NCBI GenBank assembly: GCA_023438065.1
Contig: JAEXRH010000002.1
Coordinates: 1 to 64,000, forward strand
Reading direction: 5' to 3'
Length of the DNA: 64,000 nt
DNA from: Spirochaetota bacterium
Lineage (GTDB): Bacteria > Spirochaetota > Spirochaetia > Treponematales > Treponemataceae
Positions within the stretch are counted from its first letter, which is position 1; every line of letters starts with the position of its first letter. Positions 17,864 to 26,234 of this stretch are shown piece after piece. The translations under genes and the position numbers were made by a program. Below the pieces are notes generated by a model. The model searched no databases, was not told where the DNA came from, and worked only from the letters and a program-made list of their open reading frames with translations.

Positions 17864-19591
17864 TCAGTCCCCGAGCTCTTCCCATACGCGCGCGAAACGA
17901 TGGTGGAGCGAGGCGAAAACGTCGACGAGGGCAGGATCGAATTGGGTTCCCGCAGCGTTCCGGACGTAGTCGACCGCCTTTTCGTGCGTCCATGGCTCCT
18001 TGTACGGGCGTTTGCTCCTGAGCGCGTCGTACACGTCGACGAGCGCGGTAATGTGAGCCGCCCGCGGGATCGCGTCTCCCTTGAGTCCTGAGGGGTAACC
18101 CAAGCCGTCGAATCGCTCGTGATGGCACAGGGTGATGTCCGCGGCCATCTCGAACCCCTTTTTTCCCTTAACGATGTTATGCCCGAGCGTGGTGTGGGTT
18201 TTCATGATGGCGAATTCCTCGGTCGTGAGCGCGCGCGGCGCGCGGAGGATCGAGTCGAGGATACCGACCTTCCCGATGTCGTGCATGGGCGCGAACAGCT
18301 CCAGCTCGGCGCATTGTCGCTCGTTCATTCCCATGGCTTTCGCGAGGATGCGCGCGAAGATCCCGACGCGCTTCATGTGATTGCCCGTCTCGTCGTCGCG
18401 GAGCTCCGCGAGGTCCGCTATCGTCTGATAGAGCTGAACCCGTTCGCGAGCCTCGAGTTCGCGCGAGGTCGTGATGTCGATCGGCATGCCGAAGATGCCG
18501 GTGAGCGAGCCATTCTCGTCATAGAGCCCGTTGACGACGAGGTTGACCCACACGAGGCTGCCGTTTTTCTTCCGGTTTATCATGGTCCCTTCCCAGGAAC
18601 CGACGGAACGATCGCCGACGGCTTGCCAGAGAGCCGCGAATAATTCGTCATATTCCTCGGGGGAATACCCGAGATTGGCGTACACGTCCTTTCCCGGGTT
18701 GAGGAGTTTCGGTTTATTGCCGATGACCTCGTCGCGCGAGTAGCCGTACATGGCCGTGAACGACGTGTTGACGTCGATAATCGTGCCGTCCGGCTTGGTG
18801 AAGATTACGGGATGCTTCATCGCCTGGAACGCGGCGAAATACCGTTCCTTCTCGCGGTTAACCCGCTCGAAATCGGTGATATCCTTGCAAAACGCCATGT
18901 ATTGACGGTCGGGGAGCGCGACCGCGTCGAGATAGACGTCGATACGCTCCCCGTCCTTCCGAAGCAACCTGGTTTTTCGCCTGATACGACCCGATTCGAG
19001 AAGTTCGCCGTAGCCGCGCTTTCCGCGGTCGAGGAGTTCCGGGGGCATCGTCATCTCGACGCCATTTCCGAGAAGCTCGCCCGTTTCGTAGCCGAGCATG
19101 TCGGCCGCCGCCGGGTTGACCCTGAGATATTTCCCCTTCTCGTCGGTGATAAATATGCCGTCGGGGGCGCCGTCGATGCACCGGCGGTTAAGCTCGTTGC
19201 TCGCTTCGAGCGCGAGCTCGGTTTGGCGTTTCTCGGTTATGTCGAAGGATATGACGCAAAAGAATCCCGGTTCGGGGCTCGTGACCGACACGTGAAACCA
19301 GCGGCAGAGCGGTTTTGAGTATTCCTCGAATTCGGTAGGTTCGCCGCCGAGGGCAATCCGGCCGAAAAATCCTATCCAGTCGAACGGGTCGCCCTTGATG
19401 TCGGGCATGATCTCGGTAACGCGTTTCCCCCTGAAATCCTCGGGGCTTTTCGCCGCCATGTCGGCGTACGCGCGGTTTACCTCGATGAACTCGTAATCGA
19501 TGGGGACTCCGGAGGTATCGAGGATCGCCTTGCAGTAACTGAAGCCAAAAGTCGAATCGGTGATTATCCTGCCCCAGGGGATGTCGGCCAT
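17864..19591 (-). CDS. PAS-PAS-PAS-HD-GYP protein, probable c-di-GMP phosphodiesterase
   Basis: Predicted cytoplasmic sensor that degrades cyclic di-GMP. The protein has 575 residues with no membrane segment. Three PAS-like modules lie at about 10-120, 130-250 (APDGIFITDEKGKYLRVNPAA, LGYETGELLG) and 255-390 (MKHPVIFTKPDGTIIDVN, MYGYSRDEVIG), the last with a PAC tail. The HD-GYP domain fills 395-575, with the HD pair in MHDIGKVGIL and HHERFDGLGYPSGL carrying the GYP motif intact. The start at 19591 is supported by TATAAT six bases upstream; there is no Shine-Dalgarno. It is divergent from a GGDEF gene, so synthesis and breakdown enzymes share one intergenic region. Confidence 0.9.
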   Translation of the reverse strand: MADIPWGRIITDSTFGFSYCKAILDTSGVPIDYEFIEVNRAYADMAAKSPEDFRGKRVTEIMPDIKGDPFDWIGFFGRIALGGEPTEFEEYSKPLCRWFHVSVTSPEPGFFCVISFDITEKRQTELALEASNELNRRCIDGAPDGIFITDEKGKYLRVNPAAADMLGYETGELLGNGVEMTMPPELLDRGKRGYGELLESGRIRRKTRLLRKDGERIDVYLDAVALPDRQYMAFCKDITDFERVNREKERYFAAFQAMKHPVIFTKPDGTIIDVNTSFTAMYGYSRDEVIGNKPKLLNPGKDVYANLGYSPEEYDELFAALWQAVGDRSVGSWEGTMINRKKNGSLVWVNLVVNGLYDENGSLTGIFGMPIDITTSRELEARERVQLYQTIADLAELRDDETGNHMKRVGIFARILAKAMGMNERQCAELELFAPMHDIGKVGILDSILRAPRALTTEEFAIMKTHTTLGHNIVKGKKGFEMAADITLCHHERFDGLGYPSGLKGDAIPRAAHITALVDVYDALRSKRPYKEPWTHEKAVDYVRNAAGTQFDPALVDVFASLHHRFARVWEELGD

Positions 19592-19597
19592 GCGTTA

Positions 19598-19603
19598 ATT
19601 ATA
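19598..19603 (-). promoter_or_regulatory. -10 of the HD-GYP gene (leaderless geometry)
   Basis: A consensus TATAAT on the minus strand is six bases from ATG; TTCACG lies 18 bases further upstream as a possible -35. Confidence 0.55.
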
Positions 19604-19738
19604 AAGGATTTTTGACCGTAACGTGAACGATTTGTTAAAAAAGCGTGAAAATCGTTGTTCGCATCGGGCGGGCGCCTATACTTAAAAAAAACGTCAGGCC
19701 CGTGAATGTCGGGCCGACGATCGCACAACAAGGGGACG

Positions 19739-20665
19739 ATGCCCATGCCCGAGAGATTGATGATTGCACGCGGCTCGCGCGATCCTGGCTCGCGTCGGAG
19801 ATGTCGAGGTTACGACCTACTCTTCCTGAAGTATAAGCTTCTCTTCGACAACGCGCGCGACATAATACTGTTCATCGATCGCGACGGGAAGATACTCGAG
19901 GCGAACCCCGCGGCAGTGAAGACCTACGGGTACAGTCTCGAGGAACTCACCTCGCTTCACGTGTTCGATCTGCGCAAGTTCGATAACAGGGCGCTGGTGG
20001 AATCCCAGATGCGGCAGGCCAAGGATTCGAGCATCCAGTTCGAGACGGTTCACAAGAAAAAGGACGGTTCGGCCATTCCCGTGGAGGTTTGCTCGACCGG
20101 TGTCAATTTCAGGGGAAGGCGTATCCTGATGAGCATAGTTCGTGACATAAGCGCCAAACAGGAGTATCTCGCGGAGATTCATCGACTCGCGTATTTCGAC
20201 GAGCTTACCGGATTGCCGAACCGAAAAAGCTTTCGCGACGCGCTCGAGCGCTCGATCGGGGAAGTCGGGTCGGGGTTCGCCGTTTTTTTGGTCGACGTGG
20301 ATGATTTCAAGCGGGTTAACGACCTTTACAGCCATTGCGTCGGGGACCGGTATCTCGCTGAGATCGCGCGACGGTCGTCGCTCGCGCTTACGGGCCGCGG
20401 CTCGGCGTATCGCCTCGGGGGCGACGAGTTCACGGCGTTGATAGGCGTCGAAAGCCGCGAGGACGCGAGATCCTTCGCGGAATCGATCAGGGAGGCCTGC
20501 TGCGGGTCTTTCGAAATCGACGGTATCGTTATCGAGTCCTCGGTAAGCATAGGGGTCGCGCTCTTTCCGGACGACGGGTCCGACGGCGCGTGCATCCTGA
20601 AAAAAGCCGATCTTGCCATGTACGAGGCGAAAAAGACGGGAAAGGGTCGTTACTCCTTCGCGTGA
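19739..20665 (+). CDS. PAS-GGDEF diguanylate cyclase
   Basis: Predicted to make cyclic di-GMP from two GTP. The protein has 308 residues from ATG 19739, chosen because AAGGGGAC lies just upstream; an earlier in-frame ATG at 19706 lacks such a site. A PAS domain occupies about 30-140 (DNARDIILFIDRDGKILEANPAAVKTYGYSLEEL). The GGDEF domain begins YFDELTGLPNRKSF near 155, and the active site RLGGDEF has GGDEF at 227-231 intact. The product-inhibition site (RxxD five residues before GGDEF) is absent: TGRG occupies it. The enzyme should therefore escape normal feedback inhibition. It has no membrane segment. Confidence 0.9.
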   Translation: MPMPERLMIARGSRDPGSRRRCRGYDLLFLKYKLLFDNARDIILFIDRDGKILEANPAAVKTYGYSLEELTSLHVFDLRKFDNRALVESQMRQAKDSSIQFETVHKKKDGSAIPVEVCSTGVNFRGRRILMSIVRDISAKQEYLAEIHRLAYFDELTGLPNRKSFRDALERSIGEVGSGFAVFLVDVDDFKRVNDLYSHCVGDRYLAEIARRSSLALTGRGSAYRLGGDEFTALIGVESREDARSFAESIREACCGSFEIDGIVIESSVSIGVALFPDDGSDGACILKKADLAMYEAKKTGKGRYSFA

Positions 20666-20679
20666 TCGGTATACCCGGG

Positions 20680-21180
20680 CTACTGGCGCTCGTAGCGCTC
20701 GACCTCGTCAATGACGTGCTCGAGCGTGACGCCCGCCTGCCGGAACATGGCGACCGTGTCGGCCGAGTCGTGGTAGCGGCGCTCGGCGACGACGCGCTTG
20801 ACGCCGCAGTTGATGATGAGCATGGCGCAGGTGCGGCACGGGGTCATGCGGCAGTAGAGCGTGGCCCCCTCGATCGAGATGCCGCGCCGGGCGGCCTGGC
20901 AAATCGCGTTCTGTTCGGCGTGGACGGTTCGGACGCAATGTTCGGTTACCGTGCCGTCTTCGTGGTGCATTTTCTTGAACTGGTGTCCGACCTCGTCGCA
21001 GTGGGGAAGCCCCGTGGGCGAGCCGACGTAGCCGGTGACGAGGATCTGGTTGTCGCGAGCGATGACGCAGCCGGAGCGGCCACGGTCGCAGGTGGCGCGC
21101 TTCGCGATCGCGCGGCATACCTCCATGAAATATTCGTCCCAGCTTGGCCTGACGTATTCCCCGTTCTCGTCGTTTTCCAT
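20680..21180 (-). CDS. Deoxycytidylate deaminase (ComEB-like)
   Basis: Zinc-dependent deamination of dCMP to dUMP, supplying thymidylate synthesis. The protein has 166 residues. The zinc site and catalytic Glu are in VHAEQNAICQAA and the second zinc pair in MTPCRTCAMLIINCG, the exact family layout. It is convergent with the GGDEF gene (15-base gap). ATG at 21180 follows GGGGGAAGACC. A promoter with TTGCCG, 18 bases and an extended TGG TACAAT is readable upstream on the minus strand. A C-terminal tail may follow the zinc domain in allosteric relatives; here the domain is close to minimal. Confidence 0.9.
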   Translation of the reverse strand: MENDENGEYVRPSWDEYFMEVCRAIAKRATCDRGRSGCVIARDNQILVTGYVGSPTGLPHCDEVGHQFKKMHHEDGTVTEHCVRTVHAEQNAICQAARRGISIEGATLYCRMTPCRTCAMLIINCGVKRVVAERRYHDSADTVAMFRQAGVTLEHVIDEVERYERQ

Positions 21181-21311
21181 GGTCTTCCCCCGTCAATCGG
21201 TACTTTTTCCATTCCGTTCCCGATTGTACCATGAAAACGGGAAACGCGGCAATTTCGCGGGAAGACGCGATTCGCTTCCGGTTGCGCGGGTCCGGCGACG
21301 GTAGCGGCGGT

Positions 21312-21340
21312 TTGACTTTTACCCGTATTTTGAGGATATT
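21312..21340 (+). promoter_or_regulatory. lon promoter
   Basis: TTGACT (21312-21317), 17 bases, GATATT (21335-21340), six bases, ATG. GAGGA at 21332-21336 could act as a distant ribosome site if transcription starts further upstream, so leaderless status is less certain here. Confidence 0.4.
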
Positions 21341-21346
21341 TACCGT

Positions 21347-23875
21347 ATGGTAGAACAAACAATCGTCCCGATCGAACAGCTTTTGCCCAATAAACTCTAT
21401 CTCATCCCGCTCATGGGGCGGCCGATATTCCCCGGGATCTTTACCCCGGTCATGATCAACAACCCCGACGACGTGAAGGTCGTCGAGGAGGCGTATTCCG
21501 CCGACGGTTTCATCGGCATCTCCATGCTCAACGCCGACACCGAGCCGACGACCGTGGCCGATCTCTGCCAGGTAGGGACGGTCGCCCGGATCATCAAGAA
21601 GATCAATCTCCCCGACGGCGGGGTAAACGTGTTCATCTCGACGCTGAAGCGGTTCAGGATCCGCAAGACGGTCAACGACCGCGCGCCGATGATCGGCATC
21701 GTCGATTACCTCGAGGACGAGGACGCCGACACCTTCGAGGTGAAGGCCCTCACCCGCGCGCTCATCGGCGAGATGAAGGAAGTCTCGGAGAATAACCCGC
21801 TTTTCTCCGAGGAGATGCGGCTCAACATGATCAACATCGACCAGCCGGGGAAGATCGCGGACTTCATCGCGAGCATCCTCAACATCGACAAGGCCGACCA
21901 GCAGCGCATCCTCGAGATCCAGAACGTCCGCCAGCGGATGGAGCAGGTGCTCGTCTTCATCAAGAAGGAGCAGGAGCTCCTGCGCGTGCAGAAGAAGATA
22001 CAGAGCGAGATCAACAATCGCATCGAGAAAAACCAGCGGGAGTACTTTCTCCGCGAGGAGCTCAAGACCATCAAGGAGGAGCTCGGGATCACGACCGACG
22101 CGAAGAGTTCCGACTACCAGAAGTTCAAGGAGAAGGTCGACGCGCTCAAGTTCGAGGGCGAGATCAAGGAAGCCGTCGAGAGCGAGCTCGAGAAGTTCGC
22201 CCTCATGGACTCGAACTCGAGCGAGTTCATCGTGACGCGGAACTACCTCGAGACGATCGTGAACCTCCCGTGGGCGCCCCCGGCCGAGGAGTCGTACGAC
22301 CTCAAGGAGGCGCGCGGAGTCCTCGACGGCGACCACTACGGCCTCGAGGACGTGAAGAAACGCATCATCGAGTATCTCGCGGTCCGGAAGCTCAAGAAGG
22401 ACACGAAGGGCTCGATCATCCTCCTCGTCGGCCCCCCCGGCGTCGGAAAGACGAGCGTCGGCCGCTCGATCGCGCACGCGATGGGTAAGCCCTTTTTCCG
22501 GTTCTCGGTCGGCGGCATGCGAGACGAGGCGGAGATCAAGGGACACCGAAGGACCTACATCGGGGCGATGCCGGGCAAGATCATCCAGGGACTCAAGATC
22601 GTCAAGAACAAGGCTCCCGTGTTCATGATCGACGAGGTCGACAAGATGGGGCAGAGCTATCAGGGCGATCCCTCGAGCGCGCTGCTCGAGGTGCTCGATC
22701 CCGAGCAGAACGTCGCCTTCCGCGACCACTACCTCGACCTGCCGTTCGACCTCTCGAACATACTGTTCATCCTCACCGCGAACACCCTCGACTCGATACC
22801 GGGTCCGCTCATGGACCGCGCCGAGGTGATCCAGCTTTCGGGCTACATCGACACCGAAAAGCTCGAGATCGCGAAGAAGTACCTCGTGCCGCGGAGCCTC
22901 GAGCGGAACGGGCTCGAGAAGAACCAGGTTCGCTACTCGCGCGACGCGCTCCTTTTCATCGCGAACGCGTACGCGCGCGAGGCGGGGGTGCGCAACTTCG
23001 AGAAGAACCTCGACAAGATACACCGGAAGTTCGCGACCGAGGTCGTGTTCGGCGAGCGGAAAAAGGGCGAGAAGATATCGCCCGACAACGCGCTCATCGA
23101 GAAGATCCTCGGGAAGCCCCATTTCCGCGACGACGACGTCAAGAAGGCGGACCGGCCGGGGACCTCGGTCGGGCTCGCGTGGACGAGCATGGGCGGCGAC
23201 ACCCTCATCATCGAGGCGATCACCAATCCGGGCAAGGAAGGCTTCAGCCTCACCGGACAGATGGGCGACGTGATGAAGGAATCCGCGTCGATCGCGTGGT
23301 CCTGGGTCAAGCACTACGCGACCGAGACCGAGCTCGTCCTTCCCTCCTGGTACGAGAACAGGCTCATCCATCTCCACATTCCCGAGGGGGCGACCCCGAA
23401 AGACGGCCCGTCGGCCGGCATCACGATGGCGACCGCGCTCCTTTCGCTCATCAGGGGGAAGACCATCAGGCCCTCGCTCGCGATGACGGGAGAGCTTTCG
23501 CTCACCGGCCAGGTGCTGCCGATCGGCGGCTTGAAGGAAAAGACGGTCGCCGCGCGGCGTAACGGGATCAAGGAGATCATCATCCCGCGGGCAAACGTGC
23601 GCGATCTCGACGAGATCCCGGAACACGTGCGGAAGGGCATCTCATTCCACCCGGTGAGCCGGATGGAGGAGGTGATCGAGATCGCCTTCCCGCCCGAGCG
23701 GAAGGCGAGAGCGTCCGCCCCGGCAAAGGCCGCGCGGGAGAAGGCCCCCGCGATGAGACAATCCAGGGCGAAAACCGACAAGGCGCGGGACGAGGGAACG
23801 AAAAAACGCGGGGCGAAACCGGCGACGAAGGAAAAGGCGGGCGGTCGAAAAGCCGGCGGAAAGAAGGTGACGTAG
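21347..23875 (+). CDS. lon: ATP-dependent Lon protease
   Basis: Cytoplasmic AAA+ serine protease that degrades misfolded and regulatory proteins. The protein has 842 residues. The N-terminal substrate-binding domain (about 15-210) is followed by a coiled-coil region, the ATPase with Walker A GPPGVGKTS near 363 and Walker B PVFMIDEVDKM near 425, then the protease domain with catalytic Ser 689 in KDGPSAGI and Lys 730 in GGLKEK. After residue 785 there is a Lys/Ala/Arg-rich tail of about 55 residues not found in E. coli Lon; it may bind nucleic acid. It is monocistronic, ended by a terminator that touches the convergent pbpC stop. Confidence 0.95.
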   Translation: MVEQTIVPIEQLLPNKLYLIPLMGRPIFPGIFTPVMINNPDDVKVVEEAYSADGFIGISMLNADTEPTTVADLCQVGTVARIIKKINLPDGGVNVFISTLKRFRIRKTVNDRAPMIGIVDYLEDEDADTFEVKALTRALIGEMKEVSENNPLFSEEMRLNMINIDQPGKIADFIASILNIDKADQQRILEIQNVRQRMEQVLVFIKKEQELLRVQKKIQSEINNRIEKNQREYFLREELKTIKEELGITTDAKSSDYQKFKEKVDALKFEGEIKEAVESELEKFALMDSNSSEFIVTRNYLETIVNLPWAPPAEESYDLKEARGVLDGDHYGLEDVKKRIIEYLAVRKLKKDTKGSIILLVGPPGVGKTSVGRSIAHAMGKPFFRFSVGGMRDEAEIKGHRRTYIGAMPGKIIQGLKIVKNKAPVFMIDEVDKMGQSYQGDPSSALLEVLDPEQNVAFRDHYLDLPFDLSNILFILTANTLDSIPGPLMDRAEVIQLSGYIDTEKLEIAKKYLVPRSLERNGLEKNQVRYSRDALLFIANAYAREAGVRNFEKNLDKIHRKFATEVVFGERKKGEKISPDNALIEKILGKPHFRDDDVKKADRPGTSVGLAWTSMGGDTLIIEAITNPGKEGFSLTGQMGDVMKESASIAWSWVKHYATETELVLPSWYENRLIHLHIPEGATPKDGPSAGITMATALLSLIRGKTIRPSLAMTGELSLTGQVLPIGGLKEKTVAARRNGIKEIIIPRANVRDLDEIPEHVRKGISFHPVSRMEEVIEIAFPPERKARASAPAKAAREKAPAMRQSRAKTDKARDEGTKKRGAKPATKEKAGGRKAGGKKVT

Positions 23876-23901
23876 GTCACGCGACGAAAAAGGACGATAC
23901 G

Positions 23902-23929
23902 GGGAGCGGCAGAAAGCCGCTCCCTTTTT
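23902..23929 (+). terminator. lon intrinsic terminator
   Basis: GGGAGCGGC-AGAAA-GCCGCTCCC is followed by five T. The T-run overlaps the stop codon of the convergent pbpC gene. Confidence 0.8.
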
Positions 23930-26216
23930 ATTCCCCGAGGACCTCGAAGGAGCGGGTCACGCGCGAGCCGCGCTCGTCGGTGATCGTGAGGACTCGCTTA
24001 CCCGGTTTCGGGCGGACCTCGAGCTGATGAATGTCTCGAGTCTCGCCGAGATACTCGCCGTCGATGTCCCAATAGAGGACCGCTCTCGGGTCGCGGTGCG
24101 CGGCCTGCAGGACGAGCGAGCCGGGAATCCCGTCGAGGTCGACGGGGATGAAGACGCGCGCGCCGGGCTCGGGGAAAATAACGGAAAGTTCCGCCTTGGC
24201 CGAATCCCCGCGGTGGCCGGGTATCCAGGGCGGGAGTTTCCGGTAGGTGCGCGCGTGCATGACGTACCAGCGCTCGATCGCGGGGGGAAGGACGAACTGT
24301 TTTCTCGCGAGGGGGAGCGTTCCCCGGTATTCCCCGGTCAGGTCGTCCGCGGTCGCCTGATACCGGCCGTCCTCGGTGAGCGAAACGGTCCTGCAATACG
24401 GGCACGGGTAGCCGAGCTTCGCGCGCGCGGGTTTCCGCGCCGTCGTCGTCTTCGCGCAATCGGGGCCGGCGGGATATCCCGACTCGGCGCATGCCTTCAC
24501 GAGCTCGAGCTCCGCCTCGGGCGCGTCGGGCCATCCGCTCGCGGGCAGTATCGAGAAGACGTCGAAGAGGACGGGCGCCGCGGTCGAGATGCTCTTGAGC
24601 TCGGGGCGGCCCTCGCCGGTCGCGTTCCCGACCCAGACGCCGACCGCGTAGGTCGGCGTCACCCCGATTGCCCAGGCGTCGCGGTTTCCGTAGCTGGTTC
24701 CCGTCTTCCACGCGATCTTCCGTGCCGACGCGAAGGACTGCCAGAGCGCTTCGTCGGCGGGTCGCGTTCCCTCCACGAGCGCCTCGAGGGTAAGCCATGC
24801 CGCCCCGGCCGAAAGCGGCGATTCGGGGAACGGGTCAGAAGACGCTTTCGGTTTCCTCCCCGAGGCGCGATTCATGAGCGCGGCGTACGCGCGCGTCGCT
24901 TCCCCGAGCGTAACCTCGCCGCCGCCGAGAATGAGCGGAAGGCCGTATTCGTCGGCGCTTCTCGTGAAGGTCGTGAACCCCGATTTCTCGAGAGTCTCGA
25001 GAAACGGCGTTATCCCGTACTCGCGAAGCTCGCGGATGGCGGGCACGTTGAGGGAACGCGAGAGCGCCTCGTCGGCGGGAACGACGCCTTGGTAGGAAGG
25101 GAGATTGTTCTCGGGCTTGTAGCTCCCGACGCGCGTGGGGATGTCCACGACGAGCTGTTCGGGAAGGATGAGCCCCTCGTCGAGCATCGCGCCGTAGAGA
25201 AAGGGCTTGAGGATGCTCCCCGAGCTGCGCCTCGCCTGGACGACGTCGACGTCCTCGTTCGCGCCGTCGGCCCGTTGCGCGCCGGTATTCCCGACGTAGG
25301 CGAGTACCCTTCCCGTGCCGGTTTCGAGAACGATCGCGGCCGCGTTCCTGATACCGCTCGATGCGAAGCGCGCCGACCATCGCTCGAGGATACCGGTGAC
25401 CGTTCCTTGCGTCTTCGCGTCGATGGAGGTGATCGACGAGCCTTTTTCCCTCATGAGCTCGAGGTAATGCGGCGCCTTGCGGGGAAGGGGATAGGGTTCC
25501 TCGGGCAAGGGTTCGGCGAGCGCGAGCGCGAGTTCGGATTCGTCGAGGCAGCCCCGCCGTGAAAGGCTCGCGAGAAGCGCGTCCCGTTTCGCGAGAAGAC
25601 GCGACCGTCCCTCCGACGGATTGACGAGAGAGGGCTGGTTCGGGAGGACGGCGAGGGTCGCGGCCTCGGCCCAGGTGAGGTCGTCGGGCGCCCGGTTGAA
25701 ATACCGCCAGGAGGCCGCCTCGAGGCCGACGACGTTCCCGCCGAAGGGGGCGTTCGCCGCGTAGGCGGAAAGGATTTCGCCTTTCGTGAAACGAGCCTCG
25801 AGAAGCGCGGCGAGCGCGGCCTCGCGGATCTTCTGGCCGACGGTGCGCGGCGGGTTTCCCTCGAGGAGTCGGGCGGTCTGCATGGTGATCGTCGAGCCTC
25901 CCGAGACGACGCGACCGGTCGTCGCGTTCTGTGCGAGGGCGCGGGCGAGCGCAAGGGGATCGACGCCCGGGTGGAGGTAGAAACGCCGGTCCTCGAAGGC
26001 TACGAGCGCCTTGCTGACCTTGGCCGGAACCTTCCCCGTCGGGAGCCGCCATTGACCGTCCGAGGCCACGGTAGCGCCGAGAAGCTCTCCCTTCCGGTCG
26101 TAGATCGAGAAGGAAAGCGGCTTCGCGAAGCGCGGGGTAAGCGCGACGAGGATGAAAAAAAGCGGGAGCGCCACGGCGAACGAGGCGGCTCCCGCGAGGA
26201 GGAATCTTCGCGGCAT
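23928..26216 (-). CDS. pbpC: Penicillin-binding protein 1C
   Basis: Bifunctional peptidoglycan glycosyltransferase/transpeptidase, anchored in the inner membrane and acting in the periplasm. The protein has 762 residues: a membrane anchor at about 6-27, a GT51 domain with catalytic Glu 75 in FEDRRFYLHPG and the SGGSTITMQ motif, then a transpeptidase domain with the nucleophile in SSGSILKP (SxxK), SRSLN and WKTGTSYG. A C-terminal beta-domain (about 670-762) is the BiPBP_C module typical of PBP1C. It lies 18 bases after the alpha-2-macroglobulin gene, the conserved yfhM-pbpC pairing. Its position suggests cell-wall repair after breach. Confidence 0.93.
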   Translation of the reverse strand: MPRRFLLAGAASFAVALPLFFILVALTPRFAKPLSFSIYDRKGELLGATVASDGQWRLPTGKVPAKVSKALVAFEDRRFYLHPGVDPLALARALAQNATTGRVVSGGSTITMQTARLLEGNPPRTVGQKIREAALAALLEARFTKGEILSAYAANAPFGGNVVGLEAASWRYFNRAPDDLTWAEAATLAVLPNQPSLVNPSEGRSRLLAKRDALLASLSRRGCLDESELALALAEPLPEEPYPLPRKAPHYLELMREKGSSITSIDAKTQGTVTGILERWSARFASSGIRNAAAIVLETGTGRVLAYVGNTGAQRADGANEDVDVVQARRSSGSILKPFLYGAMLDEGLILPEQLVVDIPTRVGSYKPENNLPSYQGVVPADEALSRSLNVPAIRELREYGITPFLETLEKSGFTTFTRSADEYGLPLILGGGEVTLGEATRAYAALMNRASGRKPKASSDPFPESPLSAGAAWLTLEALVEGTRPADEALWQSFASARKIAWKTGTSYGNRDAWAIGVTPTYAVGVWVGNATGEGRPELKSISTAAPVLFDVFSILPASGWPDAPEAELELVKACAESGYPAGPDCAKTTTARKPARAKLGYPCPYCRTVSLTEDGRYQATADDLTGEYRGTLPLARKQFVLPPAIERWYVMHARTYRKLPPWIPGHRGDSAKAELSVIFPEPGARVFIPVDLDGIPGSLVLQAAHRDPRAVLYWDIDGEYLGETRDIHQLEVRPKPGKRVLTITDERGSRVTRSFEVLGE

Positions 26217-26234
26217 GGAGCGATACCGTCTCCG

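Noticed and set aside
20708..23626. A 972-codon minus-strand open frame across lon
   Set aside because: It is antisense to lon, which has every Lon motif. The frame is a composition shadow that also runs into the deaminase gene.
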